A stretch of 64,000 nt of DNA, from assembly GCA_964223495.1 (NCBI GenBank), contig CAXQGL010000060.1:1-64000 (forward strand), read 5' to 3'. The notes below the pieces were generated by a model that saw nothing but the letters and a program-made list of their open reading frames with translations, did no database searches and was not told the origin of the DNA. Source of the DNA: UBA8752 sp964223495. GTDB taxonomy: Bacteria > Bacteroidota > Bacteroidia > Flavobacteriales_D > Sanyastnellaceae. Made by a program: the position numbers and the translations under genes. Position 1 is the first letter of the stretch. Every line of letters starts with the position of its first letter. Positions 34,276 through 42,243 of the stretch are shown here, one piece after another.

Positions 34276-36957
34276 TCAGTCCCGAAGGTAATACTGGTCG
34301 AAGAACATCAGATAACCGTCCACATCCTTGCCCTTGAACAGCTCCACATAGTTCTCGGTATGGATGACGAAGACCTTGTAGCCGCTGGTGTTGAAATCGA
34401 TCATGGACTCACGGTTGTTGGTCAACACGCGGTAGTAGTCCAAGGCGCGGTCCTTGCGCACGAATTGCTTGACCAGGATCAGCTGGTTTTCCCGGTCCAG
34501 AAGATTGCTGGTCACCTTCAGGTCCGAACTGGCGAAGTATTGTCTGTTGAAGTCCGACAGGGCTGCCTTCGCGCCTTCGGCGTCTCCCTCCCGCACAGGA
34601 ATGACCACCCCGAGGTAGTGCTCCAGCACGGGGTTGTCCTTGAAATTGCCCATGCCCTCCGGAAAAGTGGGTACCGCGTCCGACTTCTTCTCTTTCTTTT
34701 TGGCGCCGTCGGCACCCAGACCGACCAGGATTTCCTGTGCGGCAACAGCCTGCTCGGTTGAATCACAGGAGGCCACAACCGCCTTCAGCGCTTCGATGTA
34801 ATTGTCCCGGCCCCTCACTTTTCCATCAAGCCAACCGATGCACTGCGCCCTGAGGAAGCGGTATCGGCAAGCCTGGGTGTGGTTGGGAACCGTGTCGAGC
34901 GTCTCGTTGATTTCCCTGAGGATGTCCTCGTAGTCCTTCTGGGCATAATACCGAATCACATGGGCCTCGTATGCCGCAAGCTCATCGAGCCTCCGCTGCT
35001 CCTCGAAGTCCACGAAGTCCGGATCCTCGACCAATTGGGCCCATTCACTGTCCGGATATCGCAATGAGATCTGGTCCGCCCAATACTGGGAGTTGCATGT
35101 CGCACAGAAAGGGTTGGTATAGTTCTCCGTCTCCTCGAGGAACAAATAGGTTCTGTACAGCTGGTAATGGGCCAATGGGTGCTCCGCACTCTCCTCATAG
35201 CGGTCGAGCAGATCGACCCAGGCCTCGATTGCATTGTCCGCATCCTCGAGCTTTTCCTTGTAGATGACACCGCTCTGATACACCGCGGTCGCGGTTTGGA
35301 CCTCGGCCTCGGTCCGCTCGTCATCGCCACACGGCAGTCCCTCCATCAATTCTTCCGGGGTGGGCAACTCTCCTCCCACCATCAACAAGTCTCCGCTCGC
35401 CACATCATCCGCCACATCCTCAATGGTGCCGAACGCCGAAGCCAGTTTCCGGCTTCTCCTCCAATCGTCTTCCAACGGCCGGTCTCCCCATCGGTCCAGA
35501 AAGAAAGATTGACCCGAGGTCCTCAGGCGTGGATTGTAAGGCCAGAAAGCCGTCGCACTGCCCGGTCCATTGAGGCTGGCCTCCAAGGCTTCTTCCGCCA
35601 GGCGTGCGGCCTCGGCTTCAGCCTCCTCCTGGGCTATGCGCAAATCCTCGATGATCTCCTCCATGCGCGCGAAACGCTCGTCCTCATCGAGATCACAAAG
35701 CTCGAGCAGGCTGTCATTCCGAACAATGATGGTCAACTGTTCCACCAATTCCGTCAAGCTGCGGGCATTGTTGCGGACTTCGGCATACCGCGGGTGGTCC
35801 TCATCCATGTTCGCCAGCGTGCTGTCATAATAGGCTTGGGCCAATTCATATTCCCGGTCCTCGAGGTGGAGGTCCGCCAAGGAAAGGAAGCACTTCATCC
35901 GGGGCCGCCGGTTTCCGGAGTCCTCCGCCAGGGCATCGCGGAGATAGTCCATTCCGGCATCCCGATTCAATTCCTCCAGCTCAATCTGCGCCAAGGCATA
36001 AAAAACCTGATCCCTGTATTCCTCATTCTTGTCATCCTCCAGCATGTCGAAGAACAACTCCCGGATTTCCTCGCTCCTGCCCCCCCTTCGGTCATAGGCC
36101 AACGCCTGTTGCATTCGGGCCTGGAATTCCATCTCATAAGGCGTCCGCAGCTTGACCACCTGCTCGAAGAGATCAATGGCCTGTTGATTCCTGCCGTAGC
36201 GCTGCTTGAGTTGCGCCAGGACAAACAGGGGGCGCGCCCGCTCCCGTTTCTTGCGGATCAGGGGAACGGCCCGTTCAATGGACTCAATGGCTTCTTCGAT
36301 GTTGTCCTGTGTCAGCAGAAAATCCGCCTGAACGAGAAAGGCGTCCGCCCTCAATTCATCGGACGCATCCCGCTCTCCAATGGCCTTGAGCAAGGCAGAG
36401 TTGGCCTTCGGCATATTCCCCACAGCCATGTACGTCCTGGCCAACCATGCCCCGGCCGCAACCTGGCTGTCCGGCTCCTTGTGCTTACGCTGCAAATACT
36501 TGAACACCTCCTCCGCCATCACGAAGTCGCCTTTGTAGAAATGGCCCTTTCCAATGATGGTGTAGTTGTCGTCAATCCACCGGTTCAATTGCGGGCGCTT
36601 GAAATCCCGCTTCAAACTGGACGGTGGAGTCATGGCGTGGCGGTCCACCACCCTCGAACACTTCTCGATCGCCCGCTCCATGAGGGGGTACAGAAAATCA
36701 GCCTGCTCCTCGGACCCATAGATGAACAATGGAATCACTTCATCCCAATCCTCATCGTGGGTTTCCGCCAACTTCTGGTCCGCTTCTTCCATCGCCAGCC
36801 GGGCGAAATGGAAACCATTGAAACGGGAGGTCGTGTTGTGATATGCCCTGTATGCGCGGCCATCCCGTTGCGTCGTGCACCCGCTCCAGAACAAGGCGAA
36901 CACGGACAATACCGACAAAGCCAGGGGAATGCCGAAGCGGTTCCAATGATGGCTCAT
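34276..36957 (-). CDS. sprE: T9SS/gliding TPR lipoprotein, SprE/PorW-like
   Basis: About 893 aa from ATG 36957; the frame is open to 37236 but only this start gives a lipoprotein leader (SVLSVFALFWSGC). It is made of tetratricopeptide-like helical pairs, with features such as YHNTTSRFNGFHFA and VFKYLQRKHKEPD. It resembles SprE of gliding flavobacteria (PorW in Porphyromonas), a periplasmic lipoprotein needed for the type IX secretion system. The C-terminus carries MDRE... and a closing YLMFFDQYYLRD. Position next to bactofilin and ATP synthase genes is consistent. Symbol by similarity in my memory, not verified by search. Confidence 0.78.
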   Translation of the reverse strand: MSHHWNRFGIPLALSVLSVFALFWSGCTTQRDGRAYRAYHNTTSRFNGFHFARLAMEEADQKLAETHDEDWDEVIPLFIYGSEEQADFLYPLMERAIEKCSRVVDRHAMTPPSSLKRDFKRPQLNRWIDDNYTIIGKGHFYKGDFVMAEEVFKYLQRKHKEPDSQVAAGAWLARTYMAVGNMPKANSALLKAIGERDASDELRADAFLVQADFLLTQDNIEEAIESIERAVPLIRKKRERARPLFVLAQLKQRYGRNQQAIDLFEQVVKLRTPYEMEFQARMQQALAYDRRGGRSEEIRELFFDMLEDDKNEEYRDQVFYALAQIELEELNRDAGMDYLRDALAEDSGNRRPRMKCFLSLADLHLEDREYELAQAYYDSTLANMDEDHPRYAEVRNNARSLTELVEQLTIIVRNDSLLELCDLDEDERFARMEEIIEDLRIAQEEAEAEAARLAEEALEASLNGPGSATAFWPYNPRLRTSGQSFFLDRWGDRPLEDDWRRSRKLASAFGTIEDVADDVASGDLLMVGGELPTPEELMEGLPCGDDERTEAEVQTATAVYQSGVIYKEKLEDADNAIEAWVDLLDRYEESAEHPLAHYQLYRTYLFLEETENYTNPFCATCNSQYWADQISLRYPDSEWAQLVEDPDFVDFEEQRRLDELAAYEAHVIRYYAQKDYEDILREINETLDTVPNHTQACRYRFLRAQCIGWLDGKVRGRDNYIEALKAVVASCDSTEQAVAAQEILVGLGADGAKKKEKKSDAVPTFPEGMGNFKDNPVLEHYLGVVIPVREGDAEGAKAALSDFNRQYFASSDLKVTSNLLDRENQLILVKQFVRKDRALDYYRVLTNNRESMIDFNTSGYKVFVIHTENYVELFKGKDVDGYLMFFDQYYLRD

Positions 36958-37092
36958 CCGTGTCGTCTTGTGATTGAAGGTGGGTCCGTCCGCCATGTGC
37001 AGGGATACGTGCTGCAAACTCCGCAGGCGCGAAAATATTGCAATCCGGGCGCCCCGGTGACAAAATGAACCGCAGCCCTCGCCGTTCTCATC

Positions 37093-37100
37093 CATCTTTG
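37093..37100 (+). promoter_or_regulatory. Possible -7 element before the M23 gene
   Basis: CATCTTTG, one mismatch from TAnnTTTG, ends 7 nt before the ATG at 37108. No clear TTG at the expected distance. Weak evidence. Confidence 0.25.
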
Positions 37101-37107
37101 GACCCAC

Positions 37108-37983
37108 ATGAAGCGGCAGAGCACGGCGAACAGCACAAAGGGCAACGCGAGCAAATCCAAGCAGGACTATCGCCTCATCCTGCAGGAAGAGGGTTCTTTC
37201 GCCGAAAAATGGGCGCTCCGGGTCAAGCCCGGGCAACTGCGTTGGATGGCCTTGGGCAGCATCCTCGCCATCATCGGCCTCACCTATGTTCTGGTGGCGC
37301 TAACGCCCCTGCGTGAGTTGGCCGTTCCCGGATACGTTTCCTCTGAAACGCGCAAACTGCAGACGGAATCTTGGCAACTGGTCGACTCACTTTCGAAGGA
37401 GCTCGACACGCAGGGACGGTACCTCGACAACCTCGTCGCTGTATTGGAGGGCCGCATCACCCAGGAGGCGTTGCGCGACAGCCTCGTCCTCGTCGTGCGG
37501 GATGATGCTGCCACACCGGCATCTAACAACCCCAGCCCTTCTCTGGACAGACTGCAGGACGCGGTAGCAAAGGAGGACGCCTTTTCCATCGGTAGAAGTG
37601 GTGGGCTTCAACAAACGGGCCGCTGGCTGTCTCCTGTGGAAGGCAGCATCTCTTCACCTTGGAACCCTTCCCTGGGTCATTGGGGCATCGATCTGGTCGC
37701 CCCAGAGAACAGCCCCGTCAAAGCCGCTGCCGGCGGAACCGTCATCTATGCCGGTTTCACGGCGGGGGGCGGACATACCGTCATGCTGCAGCATACGGAT
37801 GACCGGCTGTCCATTTACATGCACAACAGCCGGTTGGAGGTTTCAACCGGAGACCGTGTGGGGCCTGGTGAAGTCATCGCCATCATCGGCAACTCCGGAG
37901 ACCACAGCACGGGTCCACACCTGCATTTTGAATGGTGGGAAAACGGGGTGCCGGTTGACCCCTCATTGAGAATCGGGCTCTGA
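37108..37983 (+). CDS. M23-family peptidoglycan metallopeptidase
   Basis: 291 aa. A cytoplasmic basic N-terminus (1-40) precedes one membrane helix (about 47-65), a coiled-coil stretch (78-130) and the C-terminal LytM/M23 domain with HWGIDLVAP (His191, Asp195), MHN (His239) and HLHFEW (His273), the zinc-binding and catalytic residues. It is probably an inner-membrane-anchored endopeptidase for peptide cross-links. It is divergent from sprE, 150 nt away, and ends 7 nt from the convergent PfkB gene. Confidence 0.92.
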   Translation: MKRQSTANSTKGNASKSKQDYRLILQEEGSFAEKWALRVKPGQLRWMALGSILAIIGLTYVLVALTPLRELAVPGYVSSETRKLQTESWQLVDSLSKELDTQGRYLDNLVAVLEGRITQEALRDSLVLVVRDDAATPASNNPSPSLDRLQDAVAKEDAFSIGRSGGLQQTGRWLSPVEGSISSPWNPSLGHWGIDLVAPENSPVKAAAGGTVIYAGFTAGGGHTVMLQHTDDRLSIYMHNSRLEVSTGDRVGPGEVIAIIGNSGDHSTGPHLHFEWWENGVPVDPSLRIGL

Positions 37984-37990
37984 ACCGGGT

Positions 37991-38959
37991 TCAGGCCTCG
38001 ATGCCTGTGCGCACACGGTGCTCCTTCCAGTCCGTCATCTTGCGGAACTCCGCCAGACGCTGCTCGAGGGCCGCATCATCCACGTTTCGGATTCCTTCCG
38101 TGCCAAAGGATTCACACGTGAAGCTCGCCAATGCGCTCCCCATCACCACCGCGGACTTCATCGCTTCGAAGTCGGTTCGCCCCAGTGCGGCCAGATGCCC
38201 GATGAACCCGCCTGCAAACGTGTCACCAGCGCCGGTGGGATCAACCACGTCTTCAAGCGGAAGGGCCGGACAAAAGAAATACTCCAACCCCCGATCTCCG
38301 CTGTTGAACAACAACGCTCCGTGTTCCCCCTTCTTGATGATCAGGTATTTCGGACCCATTCTCAGGATGACGCGGGCCGCCTTCACCAAACTCCGCTCCC
38401 CTGACAGCTGGCGTGCCTCTTCATCATTGATGGTCAACACATCCACACGGGCTATCACCGCCTTCAGCGGGTCCATGGCGATGTCCATCCAGAAATTCAT
38501 GGTGTCGAGCACCACCAACTCGGGTTGGGATGCCAGTTGATCCAATACCGACGCCTGCAGGGTCGGATCGATGTTGCCCAGCATCAACCAGCGGGCATCA
38601 CGCCAAGCCTCAGGAATGACGGGGTTGAACTCCGCCAACACATTCAGTTGTGTGTCCAGCGTATCCCGACCATTCATGTCCATGTGATACGAACCCGACC
38701 AGAAAAAGCTCTTCTCTCCAGCTTTCTGCTCGATCCCATCCAGCATCATGCCCGAGGCCTCCATCATGGAGAGTTCATCTGCAGGGAAGTCCTCCCCCAC
38801 CACACTCACCAATCCGGTACGAACACGCAGACGACTCGCTGACCAACCGATATAGGTCCCTGCCCCTCCCACGATCCGTTCACGAAACCCAAAAGGGGTT
38901 CGGATGGAGTCAAAGGCTACAGTACCAACAGCAAGAACGGAGGAGGCGTCGAATGACAT
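37991..38959 (-). CDS. PfkB-family sugar/nucleoside kinase
   Basis: 322 aa. The C-terminal signature DPTGAGDTFAGGFIGHLA carries the catalytic Asp and anion hole of the PfkB/ribokinase family, and IVGGAGTY is the N-terminal substrate motif. Also LDTMNFW and KKGEHGALLF are family-like. The substrate (ribose, adenosine, fructose-type or other) is not readable. It has its own promoter candidate at 38977-38984, divergent from tRNA-Asn, and ends against the M23 gene. Confidence 0.88.
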   Translation of the reverse strand: MSFDASSVLAVGTVAFDSIRTPFGFRERIVGGAGTYIGWSASRLRVRTGLVSVVGEDFPADELSMMEASGMMLDGIEQKAGEKSFFWSGSYHMDMNGRDTLDTQLNVLAEFNPVIPEAWRDARWLMLGNIDPTLQASVLDQLASQPELVVLDTMNFWMDIAMDPLKAVIARVDVLTINDEEARQLSGERSLVKAARVILRMGPKYLIIKKGEHGALLFNSGDRGLEYFFCPALPLEDVVDPTGAGDTFAGGFIGHLAALGRTDFEAMKSAVVMGSALASFTCESFGTEGIRNVDDAALEQRLAEFRKMTDWKEHRVRTGIEA

Positions 38960-38976
38960 GATTGGAAAATCAGATG

Positions 38977-38984
38977 CAAAGATA
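38977..38984 (-). promoter_or_regulatory. -7 element for the PfkB gene
   Basis: TATCTTTG on the minus strand, an exact match to TAnnTTTG, ends 17 nt before the ATG at 38959. No TTG is found at the normal spacing, so only the -7 half is supported. Confidence 0.45.
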
Positions 38985-39011
38985 GCCCACGTCTTTATGC
39001 TGCTTCTTGCA

Positions 39012-39042
39012 TTGCGCGTATTGATGAAACAGCGTATCTTTG
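39012..39042 (+). promoter_or_regulatory. Promoter for tRNA-Asn
   Basis: TTG (39012-39014), 20 nt, then TATCTTTG (39035-39042), an exact match to the Bacteroidota promoter pattern. It ends 27 nt before the tRNA. Confidence 0.7.
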
Positions 39043-39069
39043 CGCACCCTTGAAAAAGGGCCTGAGCAT

Positions 39070-39146
39070 TCCCCTATAGCTCAGCTGGTTAGAGCGACTG
39101 ACTGTTAATCAGTAGGTCCCTGGTTCAAGTCCAGGTGGGGGAGCCA
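39070..39146 (+). tRNA. tRNA-Asn (anticodon GTT), CCA encoded
   Basis: TCCCCTA pairs with TGGGGGA in the acceptor arm, CTGAC/ATCAG stem carries the loop with anticodon GTT, and GGTTCAAGTCC is the T arm. The 3' end GCCA is encoded (CCA 39144-39146), unlike tRNA-Leu in this window. It is followed immediately by a terminator. Confidence 0.96.
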
Positions 39147-39148
39147 AC

Positions 39149-39178
39149 AAAAACCCCGGAGTCAGCTCCGGGGTTTTT
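39149..39178. terminator. Bidirectional terminator after tRNA-Asn
   Basis: AAAAACCCCGGAG (39149-39161) with loop TCAG and CTCCGGGGTTTTT (39166-39178), a perfect 13-bp stem flanked by A- and T-runs. It serves tRNA-Asn on the plus strand and the LytTR regulator gene (stop 39199) on the minus strand. Confidence 0.93.
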
Positions 39179-39198
39179 CTTTTCACTGCCTTCTCGAT

Positions 39199-39948
39199 TC
39201 AAAGGAGGTTGATCCGACTGGCCAACAAATCCTTGTAGCTGCCACCAATCGGGATTTCCTTTTCCATGTCCCGCACCTGGATCATCGAATACTTGATGCT
39301 GTGGATGGCATCCAGGTTCACGATGTAGCTCCTGTGCACCCTCATGAAACGACGTTCGTTGAGCTTGTTCTCCACGTCCTTCATGGTGCTGTGGATGGTG
39401 TAGCTCTGCTCGGGGGTATGCACGACCACATAGTCTTTGAGCGCCTCGATGAACAGGAGGTCATTGTGGTCAATCTTCATCAAGCGGCTGCGGTTCTTGA
39501 CGAAGAGATACTCCGCCGTCTCCTTGTGCTCCGCCATGTTCCGGAGAAACTCATTCTCCAAGCGCGCTTCCTGCTCCTTGGAGAACTTGTGGATGGCCAT
39601 CTCAATGCTCGTCTGCAGATCCACATCCTTGAACGGCTTGAGCACATAACCATGGGGTTCGGCCAACTTCGCCTCTCCCAAAGTGCTCCTGTCCGCATAT
39701 GCCGTCAGGAATATGATCGGAACATCCAGCGTCCGCTTGATTTCTTCAGCGGCAGCGATCCCATTCATATCTCCCTTGAGCATGATGTCCATGAGGATCA
39801 CATCGGGCCGATATCGGATGGCAAGGTCAATGGCGTCCTCGCCATTGTCCGCTGTGGCTACCACGTTGTAACCAATTTTTTCAAGCGTCTGCTCTATGTC
39901 TTTTCGAACGATGCTCTCGTCCTCGGTGACCAGAATATTGATGGACAT
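39199..39948 (-). CDS. LytTR-family response regulator
   Basis: 249 aa. An N-terminal receiver domain holds the acidic pair ED (9-10), the phosphoacceptor Asp in ILMDIMLKG (about Asp53), the Thr/Ser switch in FLTAYAD and the Lys in LKPF. A linker (120-150) leads to a LytTR DNA-binding domain (FIEALKDYVVVHT, RRFMRVHRSYIVNLDAI). It is likely the partner of the PAS kinase 57 nt upstream; the LytTR output binds DNA or, in some Bacteroidota, proteins. Its own target genes are unknown. Confidence 0.93.
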   Translation of the reverse strand: MSINILVTEDESIVRKDIEQTLEKIGYNVVATADNGEDAIDLAIRYRPDVILMDIMLKGDMNGIAAAEEIKRTLDVPIIFLTAYADRSTLGEAKLAEPHGYVLKPFKDVDLQTSIEMAIHKFSKEQEARLENEFLRNMAEHKETAEYLFVKNRSRLMKIDHNDLLFIEALKDYVVVHTPEQSYTIHSTMKDVENKLNERRFMRVHRSYIVNLDAIHSIKYSMIQVRDMEKEIPIGGSYKDLLASRINLL

Positions 39949-40005
39949 TTCCTTTCAAGTTTTCTCCCGGAACCATTGTCGAAATGTTCGATGGATGTCG
40001 GCCCA

Positions 40006-42243
40006 CTATCCGTCAAACAGGTTTTTCGGGCGCCGAAAGCTAATCAAAAACCGTGTACCCCCGTCCGTTTCCGCCGTCAATTCCGCATCCAGCTGCTCAC
40101 TCAGGGCCTGCACGAGATACAAACCCAAGGAGTCCCTGGTACTCCAGTCGAACCCTTCCGGCAGGCCTATTCCGTTGTCCTTCACCTCAATCCGTATCTC
40201 CTCCATGTCTTCCGACCCGTCCACTTCCACTGCTTGCAGACGCACCGTGATCACCCCCGTCTCCCGACCCTCAAAAGCGTATTTCATGGCATTGGACACC
40301 CACTCATTGAGTATGAGTCCACATGGAATGGCTTGGTCGAGGGGGGCTTCCACGTCGTCCAGTTCCGTCACGAGCTCAACCTTGGTGCTGCTCTGATATC
40401 CCTGGATGATGTTGCCCGCAATCCTCGTGATGTAGCTGGGGAAGCCAATCCTTGAAACGTCCGTATTCTGATACAGCGTCTCGTGGATGATGCTCATCGT
40501 GGACACCCGATTCTGGATTTCTTCCAACCCGACAATGGTCTTGTCGTCGTGCACGAATTTCTTCTGGAGGTTCAGAATGGAGTGGATGATCTGAAGGTTG
40601 TTCTTCACCCGGTGGTGCACCTCCTGCAACAGGATCTCCTTTTCCTTCAATGCTTCGCGAATCCTTCTGTCGATCCGCTTTCGCTCGGTGATGTCATAAG
40701 CAATGGCACTGATTTCCCTCGCACCATGGGGGGATTCAATGGGGTTCAGGAACAATTGCAGCCAACGCCGACCCCCACCGGACTCATCCTTGCCCACCGC
40801 CCACTCAAAGCGTTGGGGTTTTCCATCCAAGGCGCGACCAAACCGGTCGTTCACATCAAACCCATTGAGTCCAGTGGTCAACTCCACCATTTCCCTCAAA
40901 GCCCCTGTGCTCTCCTCCATTGACTCCTTGTCCGGGGCCAATTCCAACCACGTTTTGAAGTTGACATTGCTGCTGGTCACCGAATGCTCCTCAGAAGCCG
41001 TCCAGATGATGAAGTCCTCACCCGATTCCACGATGGACCGCATTCTCGCCGTGGCATCCCTCAAAGCCGACTCCGCCGCAATCCTCTGTTCAATCTGTTG
41101 GGTCAATTGCTGGTTCGCCTCTTCCGCCACCTCTGCACGGATCCGCTCCTGCATCAGGGTGTAACGGTCCGTGACATCCGATAGGTTGACCTGCACAGCG
41201 GGCTGACCATCGAAAATGGTCAGGCGCCACTTCAGCATCAATCTACGGCCGTCCGGCTCCAGCTCCACCTCCCACTCCTCGACATTGGTGCCTTGTCTGG
41301 TCTGCCGGGTGCTGGACACCACCCTCTTCTGGTGTTCGTCAGGAAAAAGCGAAGCGAACCGCAAGCCTTCCAGTTCCTCCCCCATTTCCGAGAAAAGATC
41401 ACTGGCCACAGGATTCGCATAGCGGATCAATTCATCCACCAGGATCATGATGCCATTCGGCGAACTCTGAACCAGGAGACGGAATCGCTCGCGCTCCTGC
41501 ACCAGGTCGAATTCGATCTTCTTCCGGTCCGAAACATCGTACATCATCCACACCTCAGAACCGTCCTCCAATCGACCCTTCCCGATGTCCAGATGAAGCT
41601 CCTCACCTTGTCTGTTCGTCAACATCCAATCCGCCCGATCGAAGACACCGCTTCCCGGAATCGGTTCGAGGTTTCCCAATCGTCTGAATCCCAACTTGCC
41701 AATGACGTCGCCGACCACCTCTTCGGGATGATCCACACCCATCATCACCAGAAAGCGGGAATTCACATCAAGGACCACATCATCCTGCACGAGTATGATG
41801 CCTTCCTGGGCAATGTCATTCAGCCTGCGATAGTGCGCCTCCCGATCCTGCAATGCCTGTTGGCGAAACCGCTGCTCACTGATGTCCACCACCTGGAGCA
41901 TCCCCGTGCCATTCGGCCCGGGTGACAGTCTGATCTCACACTGGAATCGTTGGCCCTCTGCACGTTGCACCTCCAGTTCCATCCGGATGGGCACCCGTTC
42001 CTCAATGGGCAACCGCCGCCAGCGGGCCTCGAAGTACGTCCTGTCCTCGTTCCTCCACAGAAAAGCGGAATGCGCCAACCAGTCGAATGGTTCGAAATCC
42101 ACGGTCAAACCAAGGAGAAACAACCCCCTGGCATTTGCTCGGGTCACCATATCACCCTCCAGCATCAACAAAGCGGAGGGCATGGCATCCATCCACTCGG
42201 AAGGCCAATCACCCTGTTCCATGTGCTGCTTTTCCTGCGTCAT
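40006..42243 (-). CDS. Multi-PAS cytoplasmic histidine kinase, HisKA_2 type
   Basis: About 745 aa from ATG 42243. Several PAS-like sensor domains (starting around residues 20, 145, 260 and 430 with the conserved ALLML.GD, LDVNSRFL, YANPVASDLF and EDFIIWT segments) are followed by a HisKA_2/HWE-type core with EVHHRVKNNLQIIHSIL (phospho-His) and the ATPase motifs LILNEWVSNAMKYAFEG, DNGIGLP, SLGLYLVQAL. It has no membrane segment, so it senses cytoplasmic signals such as redox or ligands. Start overlaps the MORN-repeat stop by 1 nt. The LytTR regulator lies 57 nt downstream. Confidence 0.9.
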   Translation of the reverse strand: MTQEKQHMEQGDWPSEWMDAMPSALLMLEGDMVTRANARGLFLLGLTVDFEPFDWLAHSAFLWRNEDRTYFEARWRRLPIEERVPIRMELEVQRAEGQRFQCEIRLSPGPNGTGMLQVVDISEQRFRQQALQDREAHYRRLNDIAQEGIILVQDDVVLDVNSRFLVMMGVDHPEEVVGDVIGKLGFRRLGNLEPIPGSGVFDRADWMLTNRQGEELHLDIGKGRLEDGSEVWMMYDVSDRKKIEFDLVQERERFRLLVQSSPNGIMILVDELIRYANPVASDLFSEMGEELEGLRFASLFPDEHQKRVVSSTRQTRQGTNVEEWEVELEPDGRRLMLKWRLTIFDGQPAVQVNLSDVTDRYTLMQERIRAEVAEEANQQLTQQIEQRIAAESALRDATARMRSIVESGEDFIIWTASEEHSVTSSNVNFKTWLELAPDKESMEESTGALREMVELTTGLNGFDVNDRFGRALDGKPQRFEWAVGKDESGGGRRWLQLFLNPIESPHGAREISAIAYDITERKRIDRRIREALKEKEILLQEVHHRVKNNLQIIHSILNLQKKFVHDDKTIVGLEEIQNRVSTMSIIHETLYQNTDVSRIGFPSYITRIAGNIIQGYQSSTKVELVTELDDVEAPLDQAIPCGLILNEWVSNAMKYAFEGRETGVITVRLQAVEVDGSEDMEEIRIEVKDNGIGLPEGFDWSTRDSLGLYLVQALSEQLDAELTAETDGGTRFLISFRRPKNLFDG

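Noticed and set aside
35167..37068. A 633-codon open frame on the plus strand
   Set aside because: It is antisense to sprE; its translation is rich in His, Arg, Pro and Gln with no domain, as expected for the reverse strand of a GC-rich gene.
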